This document shows, in pieces, positions 1 through 11,999 of a stretch of 64,000 nucleotides of DNA (the stretch's first letter is position 1; each line of letters starts with the position of its first letter). Source of the stretch: Diadema setosum (lineage: Eukaryota; Echinodermata; Echinoidea; Diadematoida; Diadematidae); assembly GCF_964275005.1 (NCBI RefSeq), contig NC_092705.1:753501-817500 (forward strand), written 5' to 3'. The notes beneath the pieces are model-generated. The model did not search any database and was not told the origin of the DNA. It was given only the letters and a program-made list of their open reading frames with translations. Position numbers and translations under genes: made by a program.

Positions 1-3000
1 GGTTTTGTTTTTTCAGTCTTCTGGTAAAACTGATGTCTGACATGAAAGCTACATGACAATATCAGCTGCTTCTCTGAGTGGGAAAAAAAATCAGTGTTTG
101 AAAGAAAATCCTCTTTCGTGAAAACTGTTCATATTTATCAGAAGTGTTACAAGTCATGGAGTACAATTATGTTGTCAGATGTGAACCATGTAGTACAACT
201 ATGTTGGCAGATATTAACCTACAAATGAAATCTTGTGAAAATTTCGGCCATTCCTGCAGGACTATTATTGCCATCTGTGAGATAATGTGCCACAATCTAA
301 GGGATAAGTGAAGACAACTTCCATCAGTCATCTGAAACCATGATTGAGGGTTATGAGTTTAGGGATAGGAGATGACTAGGAGGAGATGTTGGAAATCAAG
401 TGGTTAGAATGTTGGCTAACTATTTTTCATCTCTTAATGCTGCATTAATTTTGACAGTAATATTTTTAGTTTAAGAATTGTTGCTTTTCTGTTCTTCAAA
501 TCACTTAAACTGTCAAATATGAGTTATTGGTTCTGTGAACTACTCTTATGTTCTTGTAATTATAGATTTAAAGCATTTTTATCAGTTGCCTACTTTCATG
601 AATTTCTGTCATTGCGAGTCAGTGGTGATTATGGATCATAATGTACAAATGCCTGATAGATACATGCAAATTGTTTTGCTTGGGATGCTGTTAATGATGT
701 ATTGGGGTTTTATGTGTAGCTTAATTGAAAAAAAAAAAAGAACAGCTGTGATGCACATGGATAACTGTAGATTTGTCCAAAGCAAAAAAAGACAAAACAA
801 ACTCTGTATGTCTGCGCTAATGACACATTGCAGAGCTAGTTATAAAGACCTTTCAAGCACACAAATTGTACCAGTGTATCATCGATTATAGGGTTGTTGC
901 AGAGGGCCTTTGGTCACAGTTTGGTATCAAGGCTATGAAACTTTGCATTCACAGTATTTCATACTGCATTCTACGCATTACATGCTGTTTTGACAATGAC
1001 TTGCCAATGTTACAGATTTGTGCTCATTTTCCTGTTGTGCTAGATTGCTGATCTTTAGTTGTTCTAGTTTGATTTTGTGATGCATTTAATTTTGACTAGG
1101 TTGTGTGTGACCCAGATATTTTGTACCATATGAATTTTGCAAGAGATACAGGATAAATAGTTTGGTAAAAAATAAATATTATTTATTATAAAATTTAACA
1201 GACATTTTTAGTATTTCATTTAAGGCGGACATTCTAATCGTTGCACATTTTGCCGCTGCATGGACAGACATTTTGTGAAACTGCTGTATAAGAGCACACT
1301 CCTGTGAAAAAGTTCTCATGAAAAATGTACTTGTAATGTAGACATGACTTCATCCATCTCCCAAAGATTTGGGTATAGTCACATCTGCTGTACACATCAT
1401 TACATCATTGTGTTTGACCAGTTAATGCATATTCTTATGTGTAAGATTTATCATCTGTACAATGAACTGCTAAGAGAAGAAATGTCATACTGCCCTCATG
1501 TGTTGAGTTTCATGAAGTTCTGCCTGTTAGTGTATTGCTGTTACTAAATCTGTATAACCAGTGTAGGTAGACAGTGTAGTATTGACTCAACCTGATGCTC
1601 ATCTATTGCAAAACTTTGGACAAGTGTAACGGTGCAGACTTCAAAACTTGCTTTTGATATACACTGTACCTGTGAGCAGAACGCTGGTTGTCAACAATTC
1701 TGCAGCTTCGTTGGTGATGTCAAACATCAAACGAGTTAACAAACCCTGATGGAGGAGGATCACCATTATGAAAAGTCCTTATTTGAAAAGGTAAAATTGT
1801 AAATGACTGTGTTCTGGATTCCTTGGAATACACACAAACACAAACCCACATGCATGTTCATGCTCAAAAGCACACCATGCACATAAAAATCTCTCTTGCA
1901 GATGAAGATGAAATCATACGTGTTGATAATGGTGATCATTTTAAGCAAACTGACTAGTTTTTGTTCCAGATGGTTAAATACACAAACACCCATACATTCT
2001 TGGAAGTATAACTAGTCAAATTGGAATCAATCATTGATGAAACTTCAAACAGAACCAGAGACACCAGTTTGCTAAAGACTCAGTATGCAAAAAGTTGTCT
2101 AGATCTTTTGCAGATATTTGGAACTTGATCTTTTCTTTTATATTTTGTAATTAAAAGAAAAAAATTAATACATCCCTTGTTCCTTTCAGAAATTTGTGTT
2201 CTCACTGCAATATATTTTTAGGCAATTCTTCACCTTGCTTAGATGCATATTGTATTTGATGTGTGGTTTTGCAAACATGAAGGAAAAGCAATAAGCAGAA
2301 TAAAAAGTCATGGTTCTAACGAACTCTGCTCCGGCTTACTGAATCGAGATCTCTACCATCTGAAAGGATTTTTTTTTTTTTTTTTCGTTGTGTTTTGGTC
2401 ATGATGCAAATATAAAAAGTGAAGTCATGGAATGGCATTAACAGCCATAAGTATCAACCAACTCACTCAGAATAATGATCTTGTCATAGTACCAAGCATT
2501 CCTCATAGCTGAACATATACGGATTGTGTTATTCATATTGTCATAGCACAATTTCACGTCAGAATCTAATACATCATTACGAGATATTCATGTGGTTATC
2601 TCCTCTCCCTTGTGTGAGATTATTAGGCAAATATTTATACTGCCTGCATCTTGAAACCAAAGTTTGTGCTGAACCCACTCTTTTACTTGAAAAGTGGCAA
2701 ACCTTGTGAAATGGCTTGTTGGTTTTGTTTTATTTGCTTGTCCATGTTTATTTTGATGTTTTGAATTGTTACTAGAAATTAACAATGGGCATTTGGATTT
2801 TGTAGGTTTTGATGACAAACTTCCCTTGCATTTAATGTTTCCATATCACCAGGCTTTTTTTTTTTTGGGGGGGGGGGGGCTACATTTTGTCTTACGAGGT
2901 TCCGTGACTGTCATATTTTTCAGCTGAATTTACTGGTATTTCTACCATTGTGTTATCAATTTTAATCTGTTCATTTCACTGTAATGAGAGGATAGTGTAT

Positions 3001-5340
3001 TGGAGTAAATAGTGAATGGCTACCTACAAAAAAAAAAAAAAAAGATTGATTTACCTACAGGTAGTCAGTGGTTAGTAGGACTAATATGATGAACTGAAAG
3101 TATCATTGAGGTCAGGAATTTAATCATTCAAAGAATACAAATCTTTGATTTATGGAGTACAATTTTTTTTTTCTAAATCACAAAATTTTGACATGGTTTG
3201 ATCAGTTTTCAACATACCTGCAGTGCAATGTAGTTAGTTGAAATAATGCAAGCTCCATTTCCATGGGCAAACGGCAATGTAGAGACAAATATCCACATGT
3301 ATTATTTGTATTGCAGGAAACCATGATCATAAAAAAAACAGAAATGTCTGCTGAAATGGGCCAAACTATAACAAAAGGCAAATTCAAATTTTTTTGAAGT
3401 ATACAATGAACTTTGAGTCAAGAGCTGATACTGCACTCCGATTCATGTGGGTCTCTGCTTTTGGTTTTATTTGTTTCTTTTTCCAAAATGAGATGTTTGA
3501 AATTGTTCATCATGCTTGTGACCCACACACATAATTTAGAGTTAAAGGGATGGTATAGTTTTGGTTGAGATTGGGTGTCAGGTTTCCAACTTTATTGTGA
3601 GATGATTAGAAACCTCCTGTGAAATATTAAAAGCATTCAATTCTAAGAGGAATTCAAAGTCTGTTTGATTAAAATTGGTTTGGAAATGGCTGAGATATCA
3701 AACAAACAAACAAACAAAGAAATCTCAATAAAAGGTGGGACCCACCTTTTATTAGGACCACTCTGTTTTACTTTGTGTTTGGATATCTCAGTCATGTCAA
3801 AACCTATTTTCATCAAATAAACTGTGAAGTCCTATAGTATTTGATTAGTGGTTTCTAATTATCTCACATAATAATGTTAAAATCTGAATCTCCTACCTAA
3901 ACCAAAACTTTACTATCCCATTAAATGAAACTTACTGTTGTAGTACCATGATTGTGAAATTCTTGTTTATCCAGTTTGTCTTCATATTAAAAAGAGATTC
4001 TGAGCCAAAAGACAGAAATTCTGTCAGGGAGATTGTATTCTAGATGAAAGTAGATATTTCATGAATTTTCTGAAGCAAGAGCCTTGTGAATGAGGAAGTT
4101 TTAGCAAAATGCCAAAAATGTTGTTTGTAGTTGTGAATTATTGTCATTCCTCTAAGATTCATGTTGTATGTGAGAAAGTCTGAGCTTCATGTGGAGAATC
4201 GTAATGACTTTGTATCAGTGACATATTGGAATACTGTGGTAGAAATTGTATCTTCAGTAATATCTGTCTCTGTTGTAGGTGGACCTGCATTGTAAAGTGC
4301 TGTAATATTGTATTGCTTGCTCAACAAAGCAACATTGTAATGACTATGGAACCAAGAGAAAGAGAGAGAGGAAAAAATGTTTGTGTTGTAATGTAATCTA
4401 ACCTGATGTATAATTCAGGCTGCTTTTTCACATATGAACAGCATTGTTACAAGGAACACCTGTGCAATCATAGGAATTACAATCTTGATTATGTAATCAT
4501 GAGGTAATAAGTATTGTATAAGCTTACAAAGTCAAAAAGTTTCCTCACGATCATGATGATCATATTCTATTCTTTTTTATGTATTAAGTTGGTTGATTTT
4601 ATGTTTGCTGCCAACATTTACTTGTTTGTGTCTATTTAATAAAAGATTTGTTTTCTTAATGTATCTACCAGGCATATTATATGAGAGATGGTTAGAATTT
4701 GGCTGTCATACAGAGCAAGGCAGTCATAGTTTGGTAGTCCGGGCAGTGAGCAGGTTGAAAAATTCTGTCTCATATTTCATTTTTGTTGGGCGTGAATATA
4801 TTTTCTTTTGTAAATATCTTTATTGCTAGTTGTAAGTACGAAAGTATGTGCCAATACTTACATTAATTTGTAATGAACTGATTTTCTGCAAGTTTGCAGA
4901 TATTTGCATGCCTAACAAGATTTCTTTGTTTCATCTGATCTTTTTTTTTTTTTTTGTATTTACTCAAGGGTAAATGGACTGTTTAAATAATTGCAAGTAT
5001 GGTAGCTTTTGCTGGTAATGAAATAAAATTGGTAAACCCAGAATGTGCGCTTCTTATTGCTTTCATATTTATTGTCATCTCACTGGAATTCACTGACAAA
5101 ATGGAATATGATGTTGATTACTCCATCTAAAACTAATGAACGTACATTTGAGCCTTCCAAAGCCTTGTACATGTATGTTAATGTTGTGATTAGTTGATAG
5201 TTACTCATACCTCTTGTATGTATATTGGACTGTGTGCATTTAAATCTAATTTCTATAACTCTCTAATCTGTATGTTCATACAAAACTGTAACTCTTGCTT
5301 CTATCTGCAGATTTTTTTTTTTACTATAAGTGTATATATG
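1..5340. other. AT-rich non-coding region, possibly a 3' UTR of an upstream plus-strand gene
   Basis: No frame resembles a protein and no exon-like GC-rich block is present. T-rich plus-strand sequence with AATAAA at 1171, 4638 and 5022 (the last followed by a TG-rich stretch) would fit a long 3' UTR, but no coding exon anchors it. A palindromic element sits at 3542-3926. Confidence 0.35.
3542..3926. mobile_element. Inverted-repeat MITE with central perfect hairpin
   Basis: The ends TTAAAGGGATGGTATAG and its imperfect reverse complement at 3908-3924 frame a 385-base palindromic unit whose arms (GAGATNNGG, ATATCTCAG and others) match for most of their length. The centre, 3727-3753, is a perfect 13-base-arm hairpin around one base. 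No coding capacity. The TTA/TAA at each end suggests a PIF/Harbinger-type target. Confidence 0.7.
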
Positions 5341-5361
5341 CACATATGTATTTGTATATAC

Positions 5362-5380
5362 ACATACACACACACAAACA

Positions 5381-5449
<69 letters not shown>
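5362..5449. repeat. Compound microsatellite (CA)n(TA)n
   Basis: Interrupted CA dinucleotides run directly into about 18 TA units. The Thr/His and Tyr/Ile open frame over it is an artefact. Confidence 0.97.
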
Positions 5450-5452
<3 letters not shown>

Positions 5453-5489
5453 ATTATTTATTCAGATATATATATTATTCATGCATGTA

Positions 5490-5611
5490 TACAGTCAAAC
5501 CTCCTGTAGTGACCACCTGCCTAATGGAGCCAACAGCCCCAGATTTGGTTTCTCCTAGAAGACGAAAGAGTGCACAATTACTGCCCAATGAGTGTGGTCA
5601 GTAATGAGGTT
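5490..5611. mobile_element. Short MITE with TACAGTCAAACCTCC end
   Basis: Left end TACAGTCAAACCTCCTGTAG then TGACCACC; right end GTGGTCAGTAATGAGGTT is its imperfect reverse complement. The 120-base unit looks internally deleted. Confidence 0.55.
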
Positions 5612-6149
5612 ATGAGAGCTTGATGGGTTTTGCATCAAATATCTATAATGCGACTGGATTTGAGTCTACAGAGGGCAACCAGTGATTATTTGAAGGGGAT
5701 GGGCAATTGGGTAATTCAAATTTCTTTACATGAAGTATAGATGCAGACACATTACATGTGATGTAAATGTCATTGTGTAGAACATTGTAAATTCCTATCA
5801 GAGTGGCGTGCACATTATTGCTTCCCTTGATCAGTTATTGTTGAAAAGTTTGACAGTATACATTGTATGCTTTCTTGAAACTGTGAATGTGTGTCTCTGT
5901 GTATATTGTGATTGATAGTCTATTTTTTTAACTAGGAGAGTAACAAAAAAAAAGAAATGTATAGATGAAAGAAGCTTTAAGAGTAGTGAGTAAAACTAAA
6001 GGCATATAGAACCAAGTGGAGTTCATGAAAGAGAACAGAACTCTATAGATTAAATTTTGAAATCCTTGCAAGCAAAAATATGCAAAGCAGAATGAGTGAA
6101 TCGTTGGCACCACCAGACTAGATTATGAACCATAGATAAATGACTCTTA
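5612..6149. other. Non-coding, nothing recognised
   Basis: AT-rich unique sequence, no exon signature or repeat structure visible. Confidence 0.5.
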
Positions 6150-6699
6150 AAGGACAAGTCCACCTTCATGTACATATGGATTGAGTGAATGCAACAATAT
6201 TAGTAGAACACATCAGTGAAAGTTTGGGGAAAATCCGACAATCCATTCTGAAGTTATAAATTTTTAAAGCATCTGCGCAATCACTGCTGAATGAGGAGAC
6301 TACTACAGTGTATGATATCACATGCGTACAACAGTATAAAGAAAATAAACAGAGAATTTCACAAAACTTTGTTTTTTTTAACATTTCTTCGACTCGTTAC
6401 TGACGTATATTAAGGGAAATATTATTCCCCTTGCCTTCTGAAAGAGAGAAGTCAAGTGTTCTTTTGTTATGCGAGAAAAGTGAAAATATGTTGAATTTTC
6501 CTTATACTTGCTTTATATCGTACTCATGTGACATCGCAAGCTGTAGTAGTCTCCTCATCCAGCCGTGACTGAGGAGAAACTTCAAAAATTCATAACTGTT
6601 GAACGGATTGTCCGATTTTTCTCAAACTTTCACTGATGTGCTCTACTAATATTGCTACATTCACTCAACCCACATGTCTATGAAGGTGAACTTGTCCTT
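6150..6699. mobile_element. 550-bp MITE, TTA target duplication (PIF/Harbinger-like)
   Basis: AAGGACAAGTCCACCTTCAT at the left and its near-perfect reverse complement at the right, each flanked by TTA (6147-6149, 6700-6702). The arms stay similar for about 170 bases, including CACATCAGTGAAAGTTT, TCCGACAATCC and AGGAGACTAC. No transposase frame. The TTA duplication is typical of PIF/Harbinger. Confidence 0.8.
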
Positions 6700-6702
6700 T
6701 TA

Positions 6703-8440
6703 GGTCTTTATTTTGTGCAAAGCAACAGGTGGCTTTTGAAAAGAAAAAGATCAGTTAACATAAATTACCCCAATTCTGAGTGAGTGACAACATAATGTGC
6801 CATTGATTAACTTTGCTTTCCAAGACCAAAAAAGTTTCAACCTTTTGAATTTGAACTCGCAGCAGGGATTCATACCATGTATCAACAAGACCTTGTTTAA
6901 GCTCAACATTCAAGACAATGGCTGGTGTTTTCACATGACTCTGATGTCACTATGGAGACAGATGTGTTCTTGGCTTTGGATATGACTGGACTTGCTGCTT
7001 TTCTATAGTTGAGCAAGCTGGGGGCCATTTGCTTGAGATTTGCCAAGTTCATTTAAAGTAGGCAAGAGTTAAACTTTACATCAACACAAACACTTTAATA
7101 CCTACCTTTGTCAAATACACTCATTATGTATCATATGTATGTTTGTGTGTGTGTATTGACAGAAGACATAACTGAACAATAGCTGCTAAAACAGGTTTGG
7201 ATCGTACACAAAATACAAACATTGAGATTTAGTTTTTATATGGTTAGATAGAAAATATTCCCAATATGAAATAAAGATAGGATGCCTCAGTAATAATAGT
7301 GTTGACATAGCAATAACTGGAAATATATTTCTAGTTCCCCACAAATTTCACTCAGCTCCAGGTTCTATTCAAATGCTTTCTCTCTTTTTTTTTTCCTTTG
7401 GTGCAATTTTTCTTTTCTAAAAATACTACTTTCCTCATTGGCATTGTAACAAACTCTATTAAACTAAGTGGCAAAGTGCATCCCCAAAGCAACCACATCT
7501 TGCTGAGGTTACATCCATGTCATGGCAGTCAGTATGAGACATGGGAATGTATTTGTGTCATTAGCTTTATCAGGAAGGAGAAAAGACTGTGTTCCTTGCT
7601 TTTTATTTGAATTATGGGGAGAGAAAAGAGTTTGAAAGTGTGGTAATTATACTAACATGATGTTGAATTCAGAACATTTTCCCAAAGTAATTTTATTAGA
7701 CTCTTAATTTTTTAATTCATTTGCTGATTCAGTGTTATCCAAAAGATTTCTATATTTTCTTTTAGTCCTGTGTGTAGATGATTTTGATAAACTCAGAATT
7801 ATTAAGGTATGAGCAATTCAAACATTCAGGGTGAGCACCTGCTTTTCATGTATAATGGTGGTATGATTAGGCATGAAAGAATTATGTGGTGTTACTGATA
7901 TTCTGATTAAGGATGGTGTTATTTCTAATACGAAGCAAAAGATCTTTCAAGACTATTTTGACTCCTCTTTCAGGAACCAAAAATGATCAAATAATGTGTA
8001 GATTGTTAAAATCTATAAGAGAATGTAGGAGTAACTGTGCTGGCCTCACTCCCAACCTGTCTGCCGTCTGCCAAAGGGCACATGGGCAAGTCTTGAGTGA
8101 TTATCAGGATGTAGTTAACACATTCCGAGGTATTCCGAGATGATTAGAGTCTTTCATACACAATACCACTAATAGTGTCATATCTCAAGGCACAAATACT
8201 CCCAGCCGGTCTATCTTATCTCTTGTTGGTGCTTTACAAATATAATTCTAGGGCTAGCAGTGAGTGACTTAGTGACTGTACCTCAGAGATTTAAACACAC
8301 TCCTGCAGATCTTCACCTCTCTGGCTAATGTCTTTCCATTGTGTGTATCTGGTCTATTTTTCTCTCTGCTGCATCTTTCCTGCTGTATCTATGTAATTTC
8401 CTGCTATCGTGAAAAGGTCATAATTATACTTGCAAATTTA
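6703..8440. other. Non-coding, nothing recognised
   Basis: AT-rich DNA with short TG runs; frames up to about 76 codons show no family resemblance or exon borders. Confidence 0.5.
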
Positions 8441-8448
8441 TCAGCAGT

Positions 8449-8456
8449 GATAGTAA

Positions 8457-8525
<69 letters not shown>

Positions 8526-8620
8526 CAGTAGTAGTAGTAGTAGTAGTAGTAGTAAAGTAGTAGTGGAAGTAGCATAAGTAGTAGTAATAGTAGTATGTAG
8601 TAGTAATAGTAGTAGATGAG
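8449..8620. repeat. (TAG)n trinucleotide microsatellite
   Basis: About 34 near-perfect TAG/AGT units to 8553, then decayed units to 8620. Poly-Val and poly-Tyr frames on the two strands are artefacts. Confidence 0.97.
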
Positions 8621-8649
8621 GAATAAGTGATAGTGTATTGTGTAGTGAT

Positions 8650-8913
8650 GTGTTGGCTCAGTGAGTAGAGCGGCTGCCCTCACAATCGGGAGGTCGTGGG
8701 TTCAAACCCCGGCCGCGTCATACCAAAAGACGTTAAAAGATGGGAGTTGCTGCTACCTTGTTTGCCGTTCAACAGTTGAAAAGGTTAGAGCAACGTCGAT
8801 CTGGCGCTGCTCAGTGGCTGCCGGGCCCACGATCAATTGGGCAAAAAGAATTTCCATTCTCGGACAATAAAATTTGGAGTTTATATCCAAAACAATTATT
8901 ATTATTATTATTA
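8650..8913 (+). mobile_element. tRNA-derived SINE with intact A and B boxes
   Basis: The tRNA-like head has an A-box-like TGGCTCAGTGAGTAGAGCGG (8654-8673) and B box GGTTCAAACCC (8699-8709), about 45 bases apart as in a tRNA. A roughly 180-base tRNA-unrelated body and an (ATT)n tail (8895-8913) follow. The head lacks a foldable acceptor stem, so this is a SINE, not a tRNA gene. Polymerase III type promoter expected. Confidence 0.88.
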
Positions 8914-10141
8914 GTTGCAGTGATGTAAGTGGATGCTGCTACTGCATGAGAAATAGAAGTGTCAAGACAATATTTTAATGAAAAGGTAAGAAAACTCTTT
9001 TTAGATAAAATATAATAGCAGGTATTATGATGAAGGTAACAGAATGCAGGGAACAGGAAAAAAAAGAACTTGAGGGAAATGTATGAAGTGTGCTTCTGTT
9101 GAGACATCTGAAAAAAGTTTGTGACAAATTTGAATAGTGCATAGCAAGATTGAGATATTTTCAATGATCAAAATCAAATAATGAAGGGGGAAAAGGAGAT
9201 TTCGTTTTGGAACTTAAATAGATTCACTCATACTCCACTGATTCAATATTTTAAGATATTCCAACAGTTGAAATTGTATTGTTTGGGGAACATACCAGCA
9301 TTGATTATTAATTTACAGAATTTAAATGGAGGAGTTATAACTTAAAAATAAAATGTGAGCATTACAAATGACTGATACGTTTCCCTGTTGCATCAATACC
9401 AATTTTGAGAAATTAAACATCAAATTATTGAAGTTATTATTTGATTAGCAAAGACTGAAATGATGGTAAGAAACTGATAGCAGGAAACATCCATGGTAAT
9501 CAAACAAGGATTCTTTCAGTCTCACTGGGACTAAATGTTGTTATAGCGATGAAAGACTCTCCAATGACAGACCCGGAGGCTTCTCGCAGGAAGTGAGAGT
9601 GTCTTGGATTCAATGTAGTAAGTGTCTGCAGGATATGATTGTAATTCTGATCTGAGTTGCCATGGTAATAAATTCATAAACAAACATTCCTCAATCCATT
9701 GGCTGGTTAAATCTCAACAGTCCACCATGGAGTATGCCAATGTTTGTAACTCGGCCAATGATCATCCAGAACTGTGGAGCGATGTTGAGAGAGAGAGAGG
9801 GAGAGAGAGAGAGAGGGAGAGATAACCCGTTATCAGTGCTGTGTTGCTGTGATCTAAACGTGTTCACATTGACCTCAAACCAGCTGAGATTGAACAGATA
9901 GAATACTAAAATTGGAATACAGTCCACATGTTTACAAAGTGTACCATGTCACATGTTGAAGGCATGAGTTGGGTGGAGCCTTTTGAAGAAGGATACACGT
10001 AACTTTGGAGTGATTCCAGCTGCTGATATTTGGTAATCTTTGGTCTTTGCAATCATATGTACATGATAACCCAACAAGATATTTGTTAATTATCCTTTGC
10101 TGTCCTTTGTTCATGCCTTTTTCTATTCACATGCCAGTTTT
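8914..10141. other. Non-coding with a short (GA)n tract
   Basis: Unique AT-rich DNA; a GA-rich microsatellite at 9787-9822. No gene seen. Confidence 0.5.
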
Positions 10142-10188
10142 TATGCCTCCGCCACGAAGTGGTGCCGGAGGCATTATGTTTTCGGGTT

Positions 10189-10250
10189 GTCCGTCCGTCC
10201 GTCCGTCCGTCCGTCCGTCCGTCCGTCCGTCCGTCCTTCCGTCCGTCCGT
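10189..10250. repeat. (TCCG)n microsatellite
   Basis: About fifteen TCCG units with one TTCC interruption, at a fixed place just inside the element's left end. Confidence 0.97.
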
Positions 10251-10368
10251 AATGAATTTTGTGGACAAGGTAACTATCGAAACCTGTTGAGGTATTCTAA
10301 TGAAACTTGGCATGTATGTGTATTAGGGGGTGAAGTTGTGCCTATCAACTTTTGGGTGCACATGCTCA

Positions 10369-11115
10369 AGGTCAAAGGTCAAAAGGTCAAGGTCAAATAC
10401 ATAAAATTTCACTATTTCCACCATATCTATTGAATGCCTTAAGATATTTTCTTGAAACTTAGTGTATACGTGTATTACCCAATTAAGATTCTCTGGTTAA
10501 AGTTTGGGTCATGAGGTCAAAGGTCAAAGGTCAAAAGGTCAGGGTCAAATACATAAAATTTCACTATTTCCACCATATCTATTGAATGCCTGAAGATATT
10601 TTCTTGGAACTTAGTGTATACATGTATTACCCAATTAAGATTCTCTGGTGAAAGTTTGGGTCATGAGGTCAAAGGTCAAAGGTCAAGTGGTCAAGTAGAA
10701 ATATTAAAACTTCTTTTTTTTCTCTGTACCTTGGAAAATTGTTCAAGGTATCTTCATGGAACATAGTATATACATGTACTGACTGGAAGTGATTATCTAG
10801 AGAATATAGGGTTCATGGGGTCAAAGGTCAGGGGTCAAAGGTCAAGTGCAAGACTTCAAAATTTTACTATTACCCTCATATTTATGCAATATTTTTTTAC
10901 ACTTGGTGTATGCGTGTGTAACCTAATAGAAATTCTCTGGAAAGTTCTTTTTTTTTTCTCTTTTTGCCTCAAAGGTCAAAAGGTCAAAGATCAATTGAAA
11001 ATGCTGAACTAACTTTTTCCTCCATATCTCGGAAGTGGCTCAAGTTACCTTGAAACTTAGTACATATTATGCATGTTCTACCTGAAAGTAATTATCTCAT
11101 GAATTTTAGGGTCAA
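10369..11115 (+). repeat. Tandem array of about 150-bp units with GGTCAAAGGTCA cores
   Basis: Equivalent points of successive units fall at 10391, 10543, 10690, 10841 and 10989, giving spacings of 152, 147, 151 and 148. Each unit has two to four GGTCA motifs, then AAATTTCACTATTTCC-like sequence, then ACTTAGTGTATAC-like sequence. The perfect 13-mer AGGTCAAAGGTCA (DR1) appears more than once. Confidence 0.85.
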
Positions 11116-11453
11116 GGGCCAGATGAAAATGGTAACAATTTACTATTCAATTCAGAAATTGCACTTTTTCTCCACACCTGTACCTTGAAAATTACTCAAT
11201 GCCTAAATGTATGAATGGTTCAAAGTCAAGTTAAAGTCCTTAAATCCCTAGATACATGCTCTCCTATTCATCCAATTAAACCTACGTCAAGGAAGGTGAA
11301 CATTCAACACATTTGTGACAAACTTGTCATTCCAATATTTTGCCAATTTTGTGAAAATGTAATCACACAGTGTCCACATGTACTATCTAGACCTATTGGG
11401 AAAATCATGCATTATGGCGGAGGCATACCAGTCGCCAAAGCGACATTTCTAGT

Positions 11454-11792
11454 CTCTGTCATGTACCAAGAAATTAATCATGATAGAGACATGTTTGGGT
11501 TTGTTTGTTTGCTTCTTGTTGTTTTATTTTTTTCACTTGGCATCCTCCCTCTTCCTCAGTCCACATTTAAGAAGAAATCCACCCTAAAACTAAATAAACT
11601 TCATTCAAGAGAAACAGGTAAAATATTCCTAAAAAACGATACAAAAATGACAGAAATGGGATAAGAAATAAAGAAGATCATATGACACTTTGAAATTTCA
11701 CATTTTTTCAGAGAGTGTTTTTTGATCAGTCCTTACAAATATTCAAATGAGTGAGTTTATGATGGTTTACCCTCACAATTTTTCATGTATGT
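11454..11792. other. Non-coding, nothing recognised
   Basis: An open frame of 149 codons (11215-11664) spans the element border and has no protein-like features. Confidence 0.5.
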
Positions 11793-11999
11793 TATACTGT
11801 ATACGCCATAAATTTTCGCGCATCGGGACTTCACGACAATTTCGCGAGTGGTTAAATTCACGATCGTGGAGTCTTGTACTGAACAGAGAAATTTATATGG
11901 GTATGTCACATTCACATTGGCATTAGAGTCAATATTTTGGCGTGTTTTTAATTTTGCGAATAGCAGCTGACTCGGGAAATATTTGGCGTATACAGTATA
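11793..11999. mobile_element. 207-bp MITE with perfect 16-bp TIR
   Basis: TATACTGTATACGCCA at 11793-11808 and its exact reverse complement at 11984-11999. If the outer TA is the target duplication, the element would be of the Tc1/mariner type (inference). The body is CpG-rich (TTTTCGCG, ATTTCGCGAG) relative to its flanks. Confidence 0.85.

Larger units (their letters stand above)
10142..11453. mobile_element. 1.3-kb non-autonomous element with TATGCCTCCGCCA termini and GGTCA arrays
   Basis: TATGCCTCCGCCA (10142-10154) is repeated in inverted orientation at 11415-11427. The left end also folds on itself (TGCCTCCG with CGGAGGCA), and the right end carries the GTCGCCAAAGCGAC hairpin. Inside are a TCCG microsatellite (10189-10250) and five to six degenerate units of about 150 bases that each begin with GGTCAAAGGTCA copies. 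No coding capacity. I recall similar elements from marine invertebrate genomes; class unassigned. Confidence 0.8.

Noticed and set aside
535..891. 118-codon frame in the first kilobase
   Set aside because: Low-complexity AT-rich translation with no domain, signal peptide or codon bias.
8339..8683. Poly-Val and poly-Tyr open frames
   Set aside because: They translate the TAG microsatellite in both directions and have no protein character.
8651..8720. A tRNA gene
   Set aside because: The A and B boxes are good, but no matching acceptor stem can be drawn and a SINE body with an ATT tail follows.
10369..11115. CRISPR-like repeat array
   Set aside because: Units of about 150 bases with degenerate repeats inside an inverted-end element in an animal genome; no fixed repeat/spacer pattern.
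11215..11664. 149-codon open frame
   Set aside because: Crosses the border of a transposable element, has no exon signals and no recognisable domain.
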